Part shown: positions 28,901 through 37,473 of the stretch, one piece after another
Layout: every line of letters begins with the position of its first letter
Numbering within the stretch: position 1 is the stretch's first letter
Assembly: GCA_964533965.1 (NCBI GenBank)
Contig: CAZHNN010000005.1
Span: 52,833-116,832 of the forward strand
Direction of reading: 5' to 3'
Length of the DNA: 64,000 nucleotides
Source: RGIG3178 sp964533965
GTDB taxonomy: Bacteria > Bacillota > Clostridia > Christensenellales > QAND01
The notes under the pieces: model-generated
Seen by the model: the letters and a program-made list of their open reading frames with translations, nothing else
What the model was told of the DNA's origin: nothing
Database searches by the model: none
Position numbers and translations under genes: made by a program

Positions 28901-31900
28901 ATCGCGGCGATCATATCTACACCACGCTGCAAGGCAAAGCCGATGACATCGCCCTTCTTTGCACCGTTCATATACAATCTGCCTGCAATATGGCTCGCAC
29001 GATCCATTAGCTCTCTATAGGTGGTCGTCTTATTGTGGAAGATCATCGCCGGTACGTCCGGATTCAGCTTGGCTTTCTGTTCGATGATCTTGTCTATTGG
29101 AAGATCCACAAACGGCGTATACATATGATGCCGGTTCTCAAACAGGTTGATATGATCCCTGACATCCACACCGCTGATTTCCGCCAGATCTATGGCATGA
29201 TCCGCCATCAGTGACCGAAGGATCTGCAGATAGCTTCTCGAATAGAGCTCGATGGTTTCCTTGTTGAACAACGAGGTGGCGTATTCAAAGTTCATTCCAT
29301 ACATGCCGTCATGTTGATAAACTTCGACGCTCAAGTCCAGCTTGGATGTATGGGTGGGCAGATGGATCGTTTGGGCGGGATGCCCCCCGATCACAAATGC
29401 GGCATCATCGATGGGACGCATGGTCAACATCGTGTTGTACAGCGTGCTGCGGCCAAGTTCACGTCCCCTATTCGAAAGCGTAATAACCTCTTCAAGCGGT
29501 ATTTGCTGATTGTCCAGCAATCCCACAACGCTTTCCTGCACGCTTATAAGGTAATCCTTGGCGGATATATCCGATCTTGGCTTCAACCGCAGCGGCAATG
29601 TCTGGATGAATGTTCCCATCACCTGCATCAATTCGGAGGATGGTCTTCCTGCAACGGGAGTCCCTACGACGAAATCCTCGCTGCCGGACGTCTTGTGCAG
29701 CAGGATGCCAAACGCACCCATAAATAGCATAAAGGGTGTTATCTGATTTTTCTTTGTGAAATCGTCTATCCTTTTCTGCAAATCGGAAGGCATGCCAACT
29801 GTTAAGACATCGCCATAGAAATCGAATTGTTTGGGACGCGTATAATCCAGCGGAATATCCAGCGGGCCCTCAAGGCCTTCCATCGCCTTTATCCAGAAAT
29901 CACGAAGCTGCGGCTGCAGTTCCGTATGCACTGAGGCCTGCCAGTAGGCGTAATCCTTAAAATCGATCAGAGGCAGCTCCAACGGATAGCCGTTGTACAG
30001 CGCGTTCAACTGTTCGATGATCAGCGGCGTGCTAAGGCCGTCCATGATGATGTGGTGCATGTCGATAAACAGCACGTCATTGTTTTCGTTTTCGTGCCAG
30101 ATCGCCGCGCGGAACAGCGGAGCGCGGGATAGCTCAAACGGACGTACGAATTGTTCCGCCGCTTCCGCAATGCTGTTTGCATACAGCACCGTTAGCCCAG
30201 ATGGGACGCTGTTGGCGATCGTTTGGCGCAAACCGCTTTGAGTCATGTGGAAGGAAGTCCTCAAAACGGACTGAGATGCGACAAGACTGTTTAATGCGCC
30301 TTCAAGCCGCTTTACATCCAATTTTCCGCCGATGCGGAGTGCTCCGGGCATGTTGTAGGCGATATTCGTGGGATCCTGCATGGATTGCACATAGATGCTC
30401 TGCTGGGTGGAAGAAAGCGGATAATCCGGCAAAATGGGCGCAGGCTCAATAAGCGCTTTGATCTCGGAGCTGCTTTGACTTCCCATCAGCAGATTTTCCA
30501 ACCGCACGGCGTTTCTGCATGCCCAGAGGTCGGCAGCACGCAGCCTTCTGTCGAACGCCTCCTCGAGCAATGCAAGCGTTTCGAGTGCATTGAGGGAATT
30601 CCCGCCGTTCTGGAAATAGTCAGAGGAAGCGGACAGTCCGCTTGTTCCCAGCACCTTTTCGAAAATTCCCACGATCTTTTTCTGCATATCCGTGCAGGCG
30701 GGCACATCGGAATATTGCACGTCCGGTTTTGGAAGAGAGTCCATGTCGATCTTGCCGTTTTGCGTCATGGGTATCGTTCCAAGCCGCAAGAAATAGGAAG
30801 GAATCATATACGAAGGAAGATACGTCGCCGCAAACGCAAGAAGTTCATGCTCCGGGATGGGATTCTTGGATGTGTAGTATGCGATTAGATTCTGCTGCCC
30901 GCTAATATCCATCACGCGGACAAATGCGCTTTCAACTGCCGGATGCTGCGCAAGCCTGGCTGCAATTTCCTGCGGTTCAATACGCAGCCCACGCAGTTTC
31001 ACCTGCTCATCTTTACGGCCGCGAAGGATTATTTCCCCATTTGGAGTCCAGCAAGCGATATCCCCGGTTTTATAAATTCGTTCTCCATATTCAAATGGAT
31101 TTTCGAAAAAGACCTCGTCAGTAAGAACCGTATCATTGCGGTATCCCCGTCCGACGCAGACACCCCCAACATATAGCTCTCCATAAACGCCGACGGGCAA
31201 TGGCTGGCGATGCTCGTCCAGCACATAGAGCCGACAACCTGGCATTGGAGTGCCTATGGAAATGCGTGCCGCTTCGTTTAGCTGACAGCAGCTAACGCCG
31301 ACGGTGGTCTCCGAAGGCCCGTACATATTAAAGATTCTGGCGCTTGTGTGGCGCTTTAAAAGCATTAAGAGTTCGCTTGAAAAATGCTCTCCGCCGCACA
31401 GAATATTCTCTATTCTGCAAAGCGACGCGAGAAAGGAATGATCCCTGCAATAGGCCGCAAGGCGGGATGGTGTCATGGAAAAAAAGCCCACGGCATATCG
31501 ACGGATCAGAGATGCGAGCCTGGCGCCGTTTTCCAAATCCTCTTCTTCCGGAAGCACAATAGTGCGACCATTTAGAAGTGCACACATGCTGTCAATTAAA
31601 AACGCATCGAAGCTCACGTTATAGGAGGACAGCACAGCGTCATGGCCGTAGAACTGCGCAAAGCCTTCAGCAAAATTCAACAGGCTTCTCTGCTCAATTT
31701 CCGTACCCTTTGGCTTGCCGGTACTCCCCGAGGTATATACGACATACGCCAGATCGGCTGGCTTCGTTTCAATCAGCGTAAAGTGCTTTTCCGTTTGCGG
31801 CAATGTAGAAGCGTCAAGAACAGGAACATCGCATTGGATACCACGAGCATATTCCTGCGTTGAGATAAGAGCGCATGCACCGCTGTCTTTAAGCACTTCT

Positions 31901-33567
31901 TCGAGGCGCTTCTTGGGCCATTGCATGGAGAGAAGCATCCACGCGTGCCCGGCTTGTGCAACACCTGTCATTGCCGCCATCAACTCGACGCTCTTTGGCA
32001 GAAGGATGCCAACTACGCCCTGCCCGGAAGGAACACAACCGGATAGCGCATGGGATATATCGTCTGCTTTTTCCCGCAAGATCTTGTAGTTGGTCCGAAC
32101 GCCGCTCTTTATGACCGCGGCCCTGTCCGGGTATTTGTTGACCACATCACGGAACTTTTCGCCAATGGTACCGGAACGGTATAACTGGTCATAGCGGTTG
32201 AACTGGAACAGGACCCTTTCCTTTTCCGCGGTGCTGATGACGGAAAGCTGCCAGATCGGCTTACCAGGAGCTGCAAGAGCCTCTTTGAGGATATTTGTGA
32301 TATAACAATGAAGCTCTTCTATTTCCTTTTCTGAAAACAGTTGCGTTAGATAATCGTAGTTGACTAAAAATCTACGCTCGTTTTCCATGTTGCTCAGGTG
32401 GATGCACAGGTGCTCGCTCTGGTACCCGCTGTAAAGCCATTGTCCGGAAAACACGATTTCTGTGTTTTGGTTGCAGTAAATGCGGCTTCCCTGGAAGGAA
32501 AGGGCGATATTGTAGGCTGGGCCCTGCTGATCCTGATGGGATTCATGTATAAGCTCCATGATCTGTGAAAGCGGAAAACGCTGGTGGCGAAGCATATCGT
32601 ACCAGTTTTCCGTTAGATATTCGAGGAATTCCGAAAAGCTCCAGTTTTCATCGACAGTGCCGGTAAACGGGAGCGTACTGACAAACATGCCGCTGGTTTC
32701 ACGGTCTGTTGCATTGATCCTGTTGTAGATGGGGACCCCGATCCGAAAGCAATCCGCCCCTCCGATGCGCTTGAGATAGATGGCAAGTGCCATATAATAC
32801 GCCGCAAACGGTGTGACCCTGTATTGATTGCAAAAGGCGATCATCGATTGGCTCAACAGCTGCGGAAACTCAAACGATTTTCGAAGTCCAACGGAACTGA
32901 CGCAAGCACTCGAAGAGGTTTTCAAGGACGCGGGCTGTGCATCTAGCGCCATGCATTGCTGCCAATAGGACCGGTCACGCTGATACGCTTTGGAGGTGAG
33001 ATACTGCTTTTCATCCTCTACATGCAGCCGGTAACTCGGCGCTTCTTCCAGTTGAACATCCTCTGCGTTGACCAGTGCCAAATAGGTGCTTGCGATGCGG
33101 TTTATAAGCAATACCTGGGACCATCCGTCGGAGATGATGTGGTGTGTCTTGATCAATATGCTGCCTTCGCATTCTCCCAGCTTTATGATTATGAACTGGC
33201 ACAAAGGCGAGTCATACAGAGCCATTGACTGACGGGCAATGACTTCCTCCCAGTGATGGATTCCCTTTTCGTTTGTGGTGGTAAAATCGTAGACAGGAAA
33301 CTGCTTTTCGGTGAATGGAACCTCATACTGCATCGGTTCGCCGGAAGAAACCGAAATCTGCGTGCGAAGGGATATATCCGACTTTACAATGATATTAAGG
33401 CATTGCTGGATAAGCGAGATATCAAATACACCACGAATGCGGATGGCCTCGCAAATAACATTAATGGATGTCCCTTGATTTGCTCTCTCAAGGTTCCATA
33501 TATTAATTTGGCTATTCGAAAGCGGGTATGCTTGGACATTCATCCCGCGAAAAGCCGCATCCTGCAC
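25969..33567 (-). CDS. Two-module NRPS with terminal thioester reductase (C-A-T-C-A-T-R)
   Basis: 2532 residues from a GTG. C1: HHIISDG at 142-148. A1: YTSGSTGKPKG near 610. T1: GGNSL near 987. C2: HHIIMDG near 1170. A2: FTSGSTGKPKG near 1634. A linker of about 90 residues rich in E/S/T/P separates A2 from T2 (GGTSL near 2089). R domain: TGATGFLG near 2176 and the Tyr-Lys pair YVRTK near 2337, an NADPH-dependent reductase that frees the product as an aldehyde or alcohol. Pocket residues read by alignment to GrsA: A1 D-A-I-S-L-G-M-V-G-K, A2 D-I-S-Q-L-V-M-V-Y-K, both with the Asp and Lys for alpha-amino acids; A1 looks hydrophobic. A C domain in the first module suggests N-acylation by the operon's ligase and ACP. 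Predicted product: N-acyl dipeptide aldehyde, or a pyrazinone if not acylated. Such aldehydes from gut Clostridia are known protease inhibitors. Confidence 0.93.
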   Translation of the reverse strand: MQDAAFRGMNVQAYPLSNSQINIWNLERANQGTSINVICEAIRIRGVFDISLIQQCLNIIVKSDISLRTQISVSSGEPMQYEVPFTEKQFPVYDFTTTNEKGIHHWEEVIARQSMALYDSPLCQFIIIKLGECEGSILIKTHHIISDGWSQVLLINRIASTYLALVNAEDVQLEEAPSYRLHVEDEKQYLTSKAYQRDRSYWQQCMALDAQPASLKTSSSACVSSVGLRKSFEFPQLLSQSMIAFCNQYRVTPFAAYYMALAIYLKRIGGADCFRIGVPIYNRINATDRETSGMFVSTLPFTGTVDENWSFSEFLEYLTENWYDMLRHQRFPLSQIMELIHESHQDQQGPAYNIALSFQGSRIYCNQNTEIVFSGQWLYSGYQSEHLCIHLSNMENERRFLVNYDYLTQLFSEKEIEELHCYITNILKEALAAPGKPIWQLSVISTAEKERVLFQFNRYDQLYRSGTIGEKFRDVVNKYPDRAAVIKSGVRTNYKILREKADDISHALSGCVPSGQGVVGILLPKSVELMAAMTGVAQAGHAWMLLSMQWPKKRLEEVLKDSGACALISTQEYARGIQCDVPVLDASTLPQTEKHFTLIETKPADLAYVVYTSGSTGKPKGTEIEQRSLLNFAEGFAQFYGHDAVLSSYNVSFDAFLIDSMCALLNGRTIVLPEEEDLENGARLASLIRRYAVGFFSMTPSRLAAYCRDHSFLASLCRIENILCGGEHFSSELLMLLKRHTSARIFNMYGPSETTVGVSCCQLNEAARISIGTPMPGCRLYVLDEHRQPLPVGVYGELYVGGVCVGRGYRNDTVLTDEVFFENPFEYGERIYKTGDIACWTPNGEIILRGRKDEQVKLRGLRIEPQEIAARLAQHPAVESAFVRVMDISGQQNLIAYYTSKNPIPEHELLAFAATYLPSYMIPSYFLRLGTIPMTQNGKIDMDSLPKPDVQYSDVPACTDMQKKIVGIFEKVLGTSGLSASSDYFQNGGNSLNALETLALLEEAFDRRLRAADLWACRNAVRLENLLMGSQSSSEIKALIEPAPILPDYPLSSTQQSIYVQSMQDPTNIAYNMPGALRIGGKLDVKRLEGALNSLVASQSVLRTSFHMTQSGLRQTIANSVPSGLTVLYANSIAEAAEQFVRPFELSRAPLFRAAIWHENENNDVLFIDMHHIIMDGLSTPLIIEQLNALYNGYPLELPLIDFKDYAYWQASVHTELQPQLRDFWIKAMEGLEGPLDIPLDYTRPKQFDFYGDVLTVGMPSDLQKRIDDFTKKNQITPFMLFMGAFGILLHKTSGSEDFVVGTPVAGRPSSELMQVMGTFIQTLPLRLKPRSDISAKDYLISVQESVVGLLDNQQIPLEEVITLSNRGRELGRSTLYNTMLTMRPIDDAAFVIGGHPAQTIHLPTHTSKLDLSVEVYQHDGMYGMNFEYATSLFNKETIELYSRSYLQILRSLMADHAIDLAEISGVDVRDHINLFENRHHMYTPFVDLPIDKIIEQKAKLNPDVPAMIFHNKTTTYRELMDRASHIAGRLYMNGAKKGDVIGFALQRGVDMIAAIIGIMQLGCAYMPMLTSYPENRLRAMTQIAGVSLVLSDDVTTPQLPTQWQCKAIPVEGETVPFDSVENRSTGELMYVLFTSGSTGKPKGVMLPHRALANLLGTLTRLLDLTTGSVLCTTNATFDIFFSETLLVLCCGRCIVMADEEEMTFPWKMAELIEHNDVRVMQLTPSRLQMCLGNDAFTGAASKLSMMLLVGEAFSVPLKDRLRLAGNGNLCIMNMYGPTEAAVYATMADVTDCGEMIIGKPLRNCRAYVLDEQLNPVMPTAWGELYLAGECLAKGYIGQQEITEASFLPDPWFPNQKMYRTGDIVRMLADGNYVFLGRRDSQIKLNGQRVELGEISERAIATGYVKEAVAVAYQASEGMAIKLYAVANEQRSVGEAELIELLKKDLPIYMIPAEIVFLSELPRSAAGKTDLRALNEASLAAIGESTSILKSLTVVENEPSASGTVLEVGAESEATEHEVPESIQPSIPVLTLQSQTEANTMQAGEPDPMQGNAAILLSESAKPTVEQIVALWKQVLSKDSVDMSLSFFKQGGTSLGALHLLSLYFNHGWTMTLAQFYENPTPSGQIALFGVVPKGPTETEQESDVTKESAFVTEELAAIPVAPRLMKAKEQDAVLLTGATGFLGAHLLKELLDKGTRSVVCTVRNGDANRLWDALIYYFGKKWLMDHFRHITAVSGDVQLHTLGIDCEYHAKVLSRVGCIVHSAADVRHYAQDDGHYKTNYDGTRNVIELAKAWGLRLYHISTISVSGDYLVNNPNQSAQFSETSRDIGQNWCDNIYVRTKFMAENLVFDAIESGLDAKIFRVGRLVGRSADGVFQPNPKSNTFYDVIVALRLLEQIPSSFAPYEIEMTAVDDCARAIVALLNGKRRVYHIFNPHTVPLITLMQSMGIQVVETDDETFRRYLISKLDTGRFEEFSPLVETYNRLQSQKVTIKPKCGVTVVELLSKRFVWQEPNVELLLKNFIPAGSIHKGGD

Positions 33568-33913
33568 TGTAGCTAGCCCCCGTTACGACAAATAAGTATG
33601 CAAATATATATAATTACTCTTTATAGCCCCAATAATGACATTATACGCATCGTGCTCTGATATGTAAATCAGTTTATATAATCATATATATATTATTTTT
33701 AATATCATTTTGTATGTTTAGTAATATTATAGCTGCATAATTTATATATTCATCAATATTTTAATCAATAAATGCTATTATTGTGTTTTATCAATATCGA
33801 TTTATTATGTTTGTTCCATGCAATTCAACAATTTCGTTTTATCGACTAACAGTTTCCTGTATTTTGTACAGCTATCGTTACTTATGATATTACATTTTAA
33901 CAAATCATGCAAC
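33568..33913. other. AT-rich upstream region of the NRPS operon
   Basis: About 345 bases, strikingly AT-rich compared with either side, with many TATA-like words so that no single promoter can be chosen. No gene, tandem repeat or recognised riboswitch is seen. It must hold the NRPS operon promoter. Confidence 0.5.
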
Positions 33914-33952
33914 AAAAAAACTGTTCCTGTAATATTAAATTATCAGGAACAG
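33914..33952 (-). terminator. Terminator of tRNA-Leu
   Basis: Perfect 9-base arms CTGTTCCTG / CAGGAACAG (33921-33929, 33944-33952) followed by seven T on the minus strand. Confidence 0.92.
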
Positions 33953-33956
33953 GTTT

Positions 33957-34042
33957 TGGTGCCGAAGACCGGACTTGAACCGGTACGCCCTTGCGGGCGG
34001 GGGATTTTAAGTCCCATGCGTCTGCCATTCCGCCACTCCGGC
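33957..34042 (-). tRNA. tRNA-Leu (anticodon TAA)
   Basis: Full class II tRNA with a long variable arm and encoded CCA. The 5' GCCGGAG pairs with 3' CTTCGGC; the anticodon loop reads ACTTAAAATC with TAA. Decodes UUA (and UUG by wobble). A promoter is just upstream and its own terminator follows. Confidence 0.96.
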
Positions 34043-34055
34043 TTATTCGTGCATT

Positions 34056-34083
34056 AGTATATCATAGAAGCACTATTTTTCAA
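34056..34083 (-). promoter_or_regulatory. Promoter of tRNA-Leu
   Basis: -35 TTGAAA (34078-34083), 16-base spacer, -10 TATACT (34056-34061), 14 bases before the tRNA. Confidence 0.7.
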
Positions 34084-34189
34084 GTGTGCATGTCAGTTTC
34101 ATCCAGATGTTGTTTATTATTCAAGACTTGCTATTTTAGCATGATCAGGGTACCATGCAGATGTTACCATTTTATTAAGGAGTTCCTAC

Positions 34190-35743
34190 ATGCTTAGAAG
34201 AATTAGCCTGCAAAAGCTCCTGAATACAGCCATCATCGCATCGCTGTTGATGGCATTCATCCCCTTCTCCACTGGTTTTGCAGCACCGGCATCCCATACG
34301 GCAATATGCACAATAGACGGCCTCGCGGTTCGAAAAGGACCCGGTACCCGCTATGATTTGATCGGGACGCTGCACTCCGGCGATATAATCACGGTACTCC
34401 AAGAGAAAAATGGCTGGTACCGCTTTGATTTTTCGGGAAAGACGGGTTGGTCGAGCGGAAAATACCTGGCCCTATCCGGGACAGCCGATGCGCCGATGCC
34501 GGAGCGTATCGGTACCGCCGCTTGCAATGCCAGTAACACGAAGGTCCGCTTTGGACCCGGAACCTCCTATCAGGCATACGGAATCCTTCAAAAGGATCAA
34601 CTTCTCAACCTCTATGGCCAATCGGAGGATTGGTTCCAGATAGGATATGGTACAGGCCTGGGTTGGATACAAGCTTCCTATCTCAAAGACATCCGTTTGA
34701 TTCATGTCAATAGCAATACTTCTACCTCTTCGCCTCAAGCGGCTTCCGTTCCATCCTCTTCATCCGAGCCATCCGCGCTGCCGGACACCTCGTCCGTCAT
34801 AGGAACAGCTGTCGCCAGCCTCACAAAAGGCTTGCTCAATGTGCGCAGCGGACCGGGAACAGGCTATAACCGCATCGGAATCATCGACAATAAGGCAAGC
34901 TATGACGTTTATGCGGAGCAAGGCGAATGGCTGTGTATCCAGTTGGGCGAACAAAAGGGCTGGATTGGGAAAGCCTATGTCACTTTTACGCGGACGACCG
35001 ATCCCTCCGCTTCCTTAAATAAAGGAATCGTGGACGCGCCATTGGCAACGGACGAGAAAATTGATGACAGCACGCCCATCGGCGCCGGTCTGGTCAACAC
35101 GATCAGCGGTTCGCTGAGTGTTCACAAGGGCCCAGGAACCCAATACAAGGTCATCAGTCACATTGCCATGGGAGAAACGGTAGACATCATGTCGATCTCG
35201 GGCAACTGGTATTACATCAGCTATGACGGAAAATTTGGTTATGTGAGCAAATCCTTCATCAAGGTGATGCAGGTCGAACAGGAGACAGCATCCTTTGCGA
35301 ATGTGGATCCAATTGTAGCGCAAATCAAGGGAACGGTTCATTTGATCCAATGGTTCGGTACGGGAGGCGCACGGGCAATCTGGCCCAAAGGAACGTACTT
35401 TACGATGGTGGATGTCCGTACCGGCACCGTTATGCGCATGAAGTATTGGTGCGGCACCAACCATGCCGACATTGAACCGGCAACAAAGGTAGATACTGCG
35501 GCGCTAAAAAAAAGCTATGGCGGCCACTGGTCATGGAAGCGCAGGCCGGTCTGGGTAATCATCAATGGCCAGGCATATGCCGGTTCTATCAACGGCATGC
35601 CGCACGGTGGAGACAGCCTTCCCAGCAACGGCATGAATGGTCAGATTTGTCTGCACTTCGTCGGATCTGAAACGCATTGCGACGGTCAGGTCGATCCAGT
35701 CCATCAGGCGACCATTCAGGAAGCATACCTGGCTGGAAAATGA
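34190..35743 (+). CDS. Secreted protein: four SH3b domains plus a C-terminal domain of unknown activity
   Basis: 517 residues. A signal peptide (about 1-30, ending AFIPFSTGFAA) is followed by four bacterial SH3 domains at roughly 38-95, 105-165, 200-265 and 300-360, each with an R/H-x-GPGT-x-Y block and a final GW/GY-x-x-x-YL/FI, as in wall-binding proteins. The last 140 residues (TVHLIQWFGTGGARAIWPKG, HGGDSLPSNGMNGQICLHF, HCDGQVDPVHQ) form a conserved domain that looks enzyme-like: His, Cys and Asp cluster as in L,D-transpeptidase-like folds (HG...S.G.C.H). The reaction is not known to me. AAGGAG precedes the ATG. A cell-wall role is inferred; a carboxypeptidase with the same SH3b type follows. 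Confidence 0.7.
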   Translation: MLRRISLQKLLNTAIIASLLMAFIPFSTGFAAPASHTAICTIDGLAVRKGPGTRYDLIGTLHSGDIITVLQEKNGWYRFDFSGKTGWSSGKYLALSGTADAPMPERIGTAACNASNTKVRFGPGTSYQAYGILQKDQLLNLYGQSEDWFQIGYGTGLGWIQASYLKDIRLIHVNSNTSTSSPQAASVPSSSSEPSALPDTSSVIGTAVASLTKGLLNVRSGPGTGYNRIGIIDNKASYDVYAEQGEWLCIQLGEQKGWIGKAYVTFTRTTDPSASLNKGIVDAPLATDEKIDDSTPIGAGLVNTISGSLSVHKGPGTQYKVISHIAMGETVDIMSISGNWYYISYDGKFGYVSKSFIKVMQVEQETASFANVDPIVAQIKGTVHLIQWFGTGGARAIWPKGTYFTMVDVRTGTVMRMKYWCGTNHADIEPATKVDTAALKKSYGGHWSWKRRPVWVIINGQAYAGSINGMPHGGDSLPSNGMNGQICLHFVGSETHCDGQVDPVHQATIQEAYLAGK

Positions 35744-35880
35744 TATGTCATGCGGCATGTGTAGCACCTAGTATTTTTTTGCCTGGGATTTTATAACAAA
35801 ACGGTTGTATATAGGAAATTTTGCATGTATTATTATGGTATTATATGTTTTTTATGATGCAATCGAAAGGAGCTCCCCAT

Positions 35881-37407
35881 TTGAACCGACCGATTGTACG
35901 TCACATTCGAAGGCTGGTTCTCTGCACAGTATCGGCAGCCCTGCTTACACTTTCATATGCTTTTTTTCCGATTCCCGCACATGCGCAGTCTCCCATCGGC
36001 ACGGGTATTTGCACGGCCAGTTCCCTTACTGTAAGGTCAAGGGCGTCTTCGTCGGGCAAAAAGTTGGGCAGCATTCGAAAGGGTACAAAAGTCACGGTCT
36101 TTGCCGTTCAGAATGGCTGGTATCAAATCGCCTATAAGAATGGCTACGGATGGGTGAGCGGCAAATACATCAAGTACACCGCCGGCACAACGACGCCATC
36201 CAATCCGACCAACCCATCCACACCAAGCGGTGCCATAGGCACGGGCGTTGTGAAAACCAGCGGCGGTTCGCTCAACGTGCGTTCGGGTCCGGGCACAGGA
36301 TACTCCGCACTTGGAAAAGTAAGCAATAAATCCACTCAATATATATACCAGAAACAGGACAATTGGTATCGTATACTCTTCAGCGGCAAGGCAGGTTGGG
36401 TAATGGCAAGCTATATAACCTATACGCCCCTGTCCACGACACCCACCACTCCCACTACTCCCACAACCCCAACAACGCAAGACCCCATCGTGCAGGCGGT
36501 CTCCGTCTATACCTATGACCAGATGAAAAAGGATATCGCTTCTCTCAAGGTGAGATATCCCGATAAAATCACCGTATCCTCCATTGGCAAAAGCGTGGAA
36601 GAGAGGGATATTCCCGTTCTTATCATAGGAAATCCCAATGCCGCGAATCAGATTTTGATCCATGCCGGTATCCATGGGCGGGAATACATGAACCCCAACC
36701 TCGTCATGATGCAATTGGAATTCATGCTGGCAAATCAAAGCGCAAGTTACGATGGTCAGACGCTAGCACAGTGGATGTCCGATACATGTTTCTATATCAT
36801 TCCGATGGTCAACCCGGACGGCATTGCCATCAGTCAGACCAAATCCGGATCGGACAACGTTTTGGCCATTTGCACGTTGAACCTGATCGCTTCCTCCGAT
36901 CTGACAACCTATCTTACGCAGTGGAAAGCCAACGCGAACGGCGTGGACCTCAACATGCAGTTTCCCTCCGGATGGGACGAAAAGTTAAGTGTTTCAAAGC
37001 CTGCCAACTCTGATTACAAGGGCGAAAAGGCGTTGTCCGAGCTGGAATCAAAGGCGTTGGCCGCCTATACGCAGAGTCATTCGTTTGATGTCACCGTTAG
37101 CTACCATTCCACCGGAAGCGTCATCTATGTCGAGTTTCCTAAGGCGAGCAGTGACGCGAACTCGAAAAGTCGTTCCCTTGGAAATGCCGTAAGCAATTTG
37201 ACTGGCTACAGCATCCACAGCACTGAGTTGGACGACGGAGCCGGCTATAAAGATTGGGCACTTTCAGCATGCGGCATCCCGTCTGTTACCATCGAGACAG
37301 GCTCATCCACCTGTCCACTCCCACTCGCCCAGTTCTCCGGTATTTGGGATAAAAACAAATATATGTGGCCGGTATTGGTGAAGTGGGTGCGAGCAAATTC
37401 AAACTAA
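35881..37407 (+). CDS. Secreted M14 zinc carboxypeptidase with two SH3b domains
   Basis: 508 residues from a TTG at 35881, chosen for AAAGGAG eight bases before; an upstream ATG at 35821 lacks a site. A signal peptide ends at AHAQ (about 37). Two SH3b domains (about 40-95 and 115-175) are joined by Thr/Pro-rich linkers, then comes the M14 domain with zinc HxxRE in HAGIHGREYM, MVNPDG, SYHSTG (third zinc His) and the catalytic Glu in IETGSS. M14 enzymes of this build trim peptidoglycan stem peptides (gamma-D-Glu-diaminopimelate type). It lies about 135 bases after the related SH3b gene. Confidence 0.87.
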   Translation: MNRPIVRHIRRLVLCTVSAALLTLSYAFFPIPAHAQSPIGTGICTASSLTVRSRASSSGKKLGSIRKGTKVTVFAVQNGWYQIAYKNGYGWVSGKYIKYTAGTTTPSNPTNPSTPSGAIGTGVVKTSGGSLNVRSGPGTGYSALGKVSNKSTQYIYQKQDNWYRILFSGKAGWVMASYITYTPLSTTPTTPTTPTTPTTQDPIVQAVSVYTYDQMKKDIASLKVRYPDKITVSSIGKSVEERDIPVLIIGNPNAANQILIHAGIHGREYMNPNLVMMQLEFMLANQSASYDGQTLAQWMSDTCFYIIPMVNPDGIAISQTKSGSDNVLAICTLNLIASSDLTTYLTQWKANANGVDLNMQFPSGWDEKLSVSKPANSDYKGEKALSELESKALAAYTQSHSFDVTVSYHSTGSVIYVEFPKASSDANSKSRSLGNAVSNLTGYSIHSTELDDGAGYKDWALSACGIPSVTIETGSSTCPLPLAQFSGIWDKNKYMWPVLVKWVRANSN

Positions 37408-37433
37408 AGGCTTTGAAAAATAAAATAGACAAA

Positions 37434-37462
37434 CAAAAAAGCAAGCTTCGGCTTGCTTTTTC
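37434..37462. terminator. Bidirectional terminator
   Basis: The stem AAAAAAGCAAGC / GCTTGCTTTTT with loop TTCG serves the carboxypeptidase gene (+) and the aro operon (-). Confidence 0.9.
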
Positions 37463-37473
37463 GTTGGTGCTTA

